DNA of 64,000 nt, taken from NCBI GenBank assembly GCA_054601695.1, contig BAAHQB010000358.1:96743-160742 (forward strand), in the 5' to 3' direction. This document shows positions 50,554 to 64,000 of the stretch, piece after piece (positions within the stretch are counted from its first letter, which is position 1; each line of letters begins with the position of its first letter). The position numbers were made by a program, and so were the translations under genes. A model generated the notes under the pieces. That model made no database searches. It was given only the letters and a program-made list of their open reading frames with translations, and was not told where the DNA came from. The DNA comes from Amorphochlora amoebiformis. Its lineage: Eukaryota; Cercozoa; Chlorarachniophyceae.

Positions 50554-52108
50554 ATGTGTGTGTGTGTTTAAGTGTGTCATGCTAATGAAGAATAATAATG
50601 ATAGTATTAAATATTATATGAAATCAAATGTATCGAAATCATGTTATCTTTATGCATGTGTAACATTCATCATACATATTATATAAATATGATATATTTG
50701 TATGCATGTATAATTACATATGAATTATATACATACATATATACACACATATATATATATATATATATACATATGTGTAGAAAATATTGTAAATGTGTAT
50801 ATATTTATATATAAATTTAAATATATACATACAAATATCTATATTTACTTACATATATATATTTACACTTGCAAACGTATGCAATACTATACAACGTTTA
50901 CTACATTTATATATGTTTATATTGTATACATGCAAATACGTACTGCACGTATCGAAATCGCTTACCTGGCTTAGAATCTGGCCCTCTCCTACGACGAGAG
51001 AGTCCAGGCCGCTCGAAACTCTGAGGACGTGATTGATAGCGTCGTAGCCGTCGTGGAAGAACAAGTTCGGCATCAACATATCGGAGTCAAGCCCAGACTT
51101 GGTCTTTACATGAAGAAAGTCAGTGAAGGACTACAATGAATGCATCAATGGTACCTTGAGAAAATGCATGAGTTCCTTGTTAGCGATCTCGGTATCATGC
51201 GAAACGTAGTAAACCTATATTACAGTCACACATTCAGGACATATCACTGCATCTCCTGGAGTTTCTCATATCAGAGTATGAGAAGAGAAATTTTTTTTCT
51301 CTTGGGTACGGTACTACCTCAAAGCGGTTGCAAGTGGAGAGAATGCCGGCTTCATCAATCGACGGGAAAGACTTAAGACGTGCAGCCTGAAAATGTGAAT
51401 CATCGTTATCATGCCAATTCAAGATTGTCAGGAATAACAAAAAGAAAAGGAAAAAGTTTTTTGGGGGGGGGGGGGGGGGGGTGATCTCCAGCACGATTTC
51501 TAGTGCTCTTTTTTCGTTGTTTGTTTCTCACCTCTGCCTTCCACTCTGCCTCTGGAATAGCAAGTTTCTCACGAATACTCACGTCAGCAGTGTGATGACT
51601 CAATCCCACCACATGAACGTTCTAATAAGGATAGCCCCAATCACATAAATTAACAAAGAGAAAAATCATGAATCTTAAGGTTTGACCGACACGCTCTTAT
51701 GTACTAAAAACCTAGCATTGATATACAACGAAATTAAAAAGCTAGCATTCACATATTACGAGATAAATAAATTTAAAATAGTGTAGAAGGTTAGATGTTT
51801 GAGCTTACCCCAGGTAGGGTAATCCCTGTGACTGGACACTTGGGGGCTTGCAAAGGCTGACGGCCTCCCAGGAACTCCGTGACCCCTTCAAACGTTGTAA
51901 CTTCCGCCACACGAGACCTCGGCAACATCCTGCGTCGTAATCTGTTGCAATGAGGCGCGAAATTCGACGTTCGCACCCCGGTTCGGAAGGTAGGAGCCAC
52001 TGCGGCACGCAGTTGTTGTCGACTCGACGTCGTTGAGACGTAGAGCGTGGCCCCAAAGGCCACCAGAAGCACCGCTGTGGTTCGCATCTTGCGTGCGGAG
52101 ATCGACAT
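48668..52108 (-). CDS. hemA: Glutamyl-tRNA reductase, plastid-targeted
   Basis: NADPH-dependent reduction of glutamyl-tRNA to glutamate-1-semialdehyde, first committed step of plastid tetrapyrrole synthesis. Exons in transcript order: 52108-51809, 51621-51532, 51386-51318, 51214-51155, 51130-50966, 50430-50281, 49827-49769, 49707-49521, 49466-49322, 49258-49179, 49114-48925, 48852-48668; all in phase, about 559 aa. Residues 1-100 are a leader: hydrophobic [18 protein letters not shown], then Arg/Thr/Ser-rich sequence. Enzyme text: [28 protein letters not shown] (nucleophilic Cys at about 149), [24 protein letters not shown] (NADPH loop), [80 protein letters not shown]. One intron is only 24 nt (51131-51154). 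The last exon could instead end at a donor at 48718, with an unseen final exon. Confidence 0.95.
50470..50955. repeat. AT microsatellite intron of HemA
   Basis: (AT)n followed by a GT run (50545-50570) and AT-rich unique sequence, in the intron between exons 51130-50966 and 50430-50281. The next intron (49828-50280) also holds (AT)n, at about 49860-50110. Confidence 0.9.
51463..51481 (+). repeat. G19 homopolymer in a HemA intron
   Basis: Nineteen consecutive G on the plus strand (C19 on the HemA sense strand) preceded by TTTTTT, in the intron between exons 51621-51532 and 51386-51318. The length may be a sequencing estimate. Confidence 0.95.
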
Positions 52109-52366
52109 GATGCAAAATGCTTTGGAAAGGAGAGAGGGGTGCGTGTTCTGTATGCAAGACGGCGCTTCCAGAGCTTGCAGTGGACCCCTCCTTTGTTAGG
52201 CTTTGGGCGGCTGCTCTTATCGGCTTGCCGCGCTTTATTAGAACTTCTGAAAGTCGGCAACTTTCCTATGCTAGAACCACCTAAATTCCACCGTCTTTCG
52301 CCGAGAAATTAGAAATCCTGCGATGGTGGACAGCCGGGCGTGAACGGCTCTTGTGAACCTCGAAGC
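52109..52366. promoter_or_regulatory. Divergent start region, HemA (-) / MARVEL-like gene (+)
   Basis: 258 bp of repeat-free sequence between two outward-facing start codons. Probably contains both promoters. No named element recognised with confidence. Confidence 0.5.
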
Positions 52367-56401
<4,035 letters not shown>

Positions 56402-56459
56402 CAATTGACTTACAAAGATTAGTAAACTTAGTACCAGATAGAAGAGAATAGCTGTTGTA

Positions 56460-56935
56460 GTGTGCAGCAGTGAGTCTGCAGCAGCCTGCCCTGCACGTCT
56501 ACTCATGAATTGAAAAAACCTTACTTCAAGTCACTTGTGAGCTCATGTTGATATCTAGATATATACACTCTCTTTACTAGTTTAGTATCTAGTTACTATA
56601 CTGTAGATACTAGCTACTATTCATGCTCCAGACACTAAGCCTTTATACTAGTTCTAGCAGTTATATATATATAAACCTAACTTTAGTTTCTAGTGTCTAG
56701 CGTATAGTAAAGAGTATCACGCGTGATATTGATCATATATATACTAGATATATGCTTGGCGTCGCTGAAGCGAGTCACAGCACGAGTGAAAACATGTACT
56801 AGATCTAGTAGATGTACTCGGCAATATGAGTTATAAATTTATAATCGTCGATAATGATTTAATTCCAGTCGCTGTTGGTCGGCTACTTACACTCGTATAG
56901 ATAGTACACTCGTATAGATAGTCTCAGGTATAGTC
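56460..56935. other. CTAG-rich spacer between convergent gene ends
   Basis: Begins within 60 bp of the MARVEL-gene stop and ends at the stop of the minus-strand ARM gene. Dense in CTAG: ATATCTAGATATATACACTC, TTTACTAGTTTAGTATCTAG, TTTCTAGTGTCTAGCG, ACTAGATCTAGTAGATGTAC. It shares TATATATACTAGATATAT with the 18948 spacer and GATCTAGTAGAT with the 46926 spacer. Confidence 0.75.
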
Positions 56936-63967
<7,032 letters not shown>

Positions 63968-64000
63968 CTGAGATATTTACATGCATATATATATATGTGT

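Overview
This window is nuclear DNA of a microbial eukaryote, most likely an alga with a complex (secondary or higher-order) plastid. Genes are cut into very small exons by GT-AG introns, and most introns are filled with (AT)n, (CT/AG)n, (GT)n or one (CG)n microsatellite. Glutamyl-tRNA reductase starts with a hydrophobic signal segment followed by an Arg/Ser/Thr-rich stretch, the usual form of a bipartite plastid leader. The RNase P gene starts similarly, and two other genes carry mitochondrial-type presequences. The lineage cannot be fixed from sequence reading alone. Almost all long open frames are microsatellite translations (IYIY, RARA, LSLS, RERE) and are not genes.

Layout: (1) 1-6905, minus: pentatricopeptide-repeat (PPR) protein, ten exons in view, running off the left edge. 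(2) 7150-8056, plus: small secreted ShKT-domain protein. (3) 8154-8398, minus: unassigned exon-like frame. (4) 10148-18947, plus: aldo-keto reductase fused to a C-terminal VHL-beta-like domain, 19 exons. (5) 20220-26392, minus: complete mitochondrial enoyl-CoA hydratase, 13 exons. (6) 26524 to at least 44465, plus: protein-only RNase P (PRORP: PPR region plus NYN nuclease), about 27 exons. (7) 48668-52108, minus: plastid-targeted glutamyl-tRNA reductase (HemA), 12 exons. (8) 52367-56401, plus: four-span MARVEL-like membrane protein. (9) 56936 to at least 60925, probably to the right edge, minus: armadillo-like repeat protein.

Exon models were built by reading conserved protein motifs, GT-AG borders and codon phase together. 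In genes 1, 5, 7 and 8 every junction keeps phase. In gene 4 every junction from the first visible exon keeps phase. In PRORP and the ARM gene a few junctions do not close, and these are stated.

Functionally the window mixes organelle RNA work (PPR, PRORP), tetrapyrrole synthesis (HemA, whose substrate is glutamyl-tRNA), mitochondrial beta-oxidation (enoyl-CoA hydratase), a redox enzyme and surface or secreted proteins. No operon-like logic is expected. The clear organisation is alternating transcription: divergent starts are 131-258 bp apart and microsatellite-free, while three convergent gene ends carry a peculiar CTAG-rich spacer. The most notable structures are a roughly 445-bp pure (CG)n tract, the CTAG-rich spacers, introns of 22-24 nt beside kilobase microsatellite introns, tandemly copied splice sites, and telomere-like repeats facing each other.
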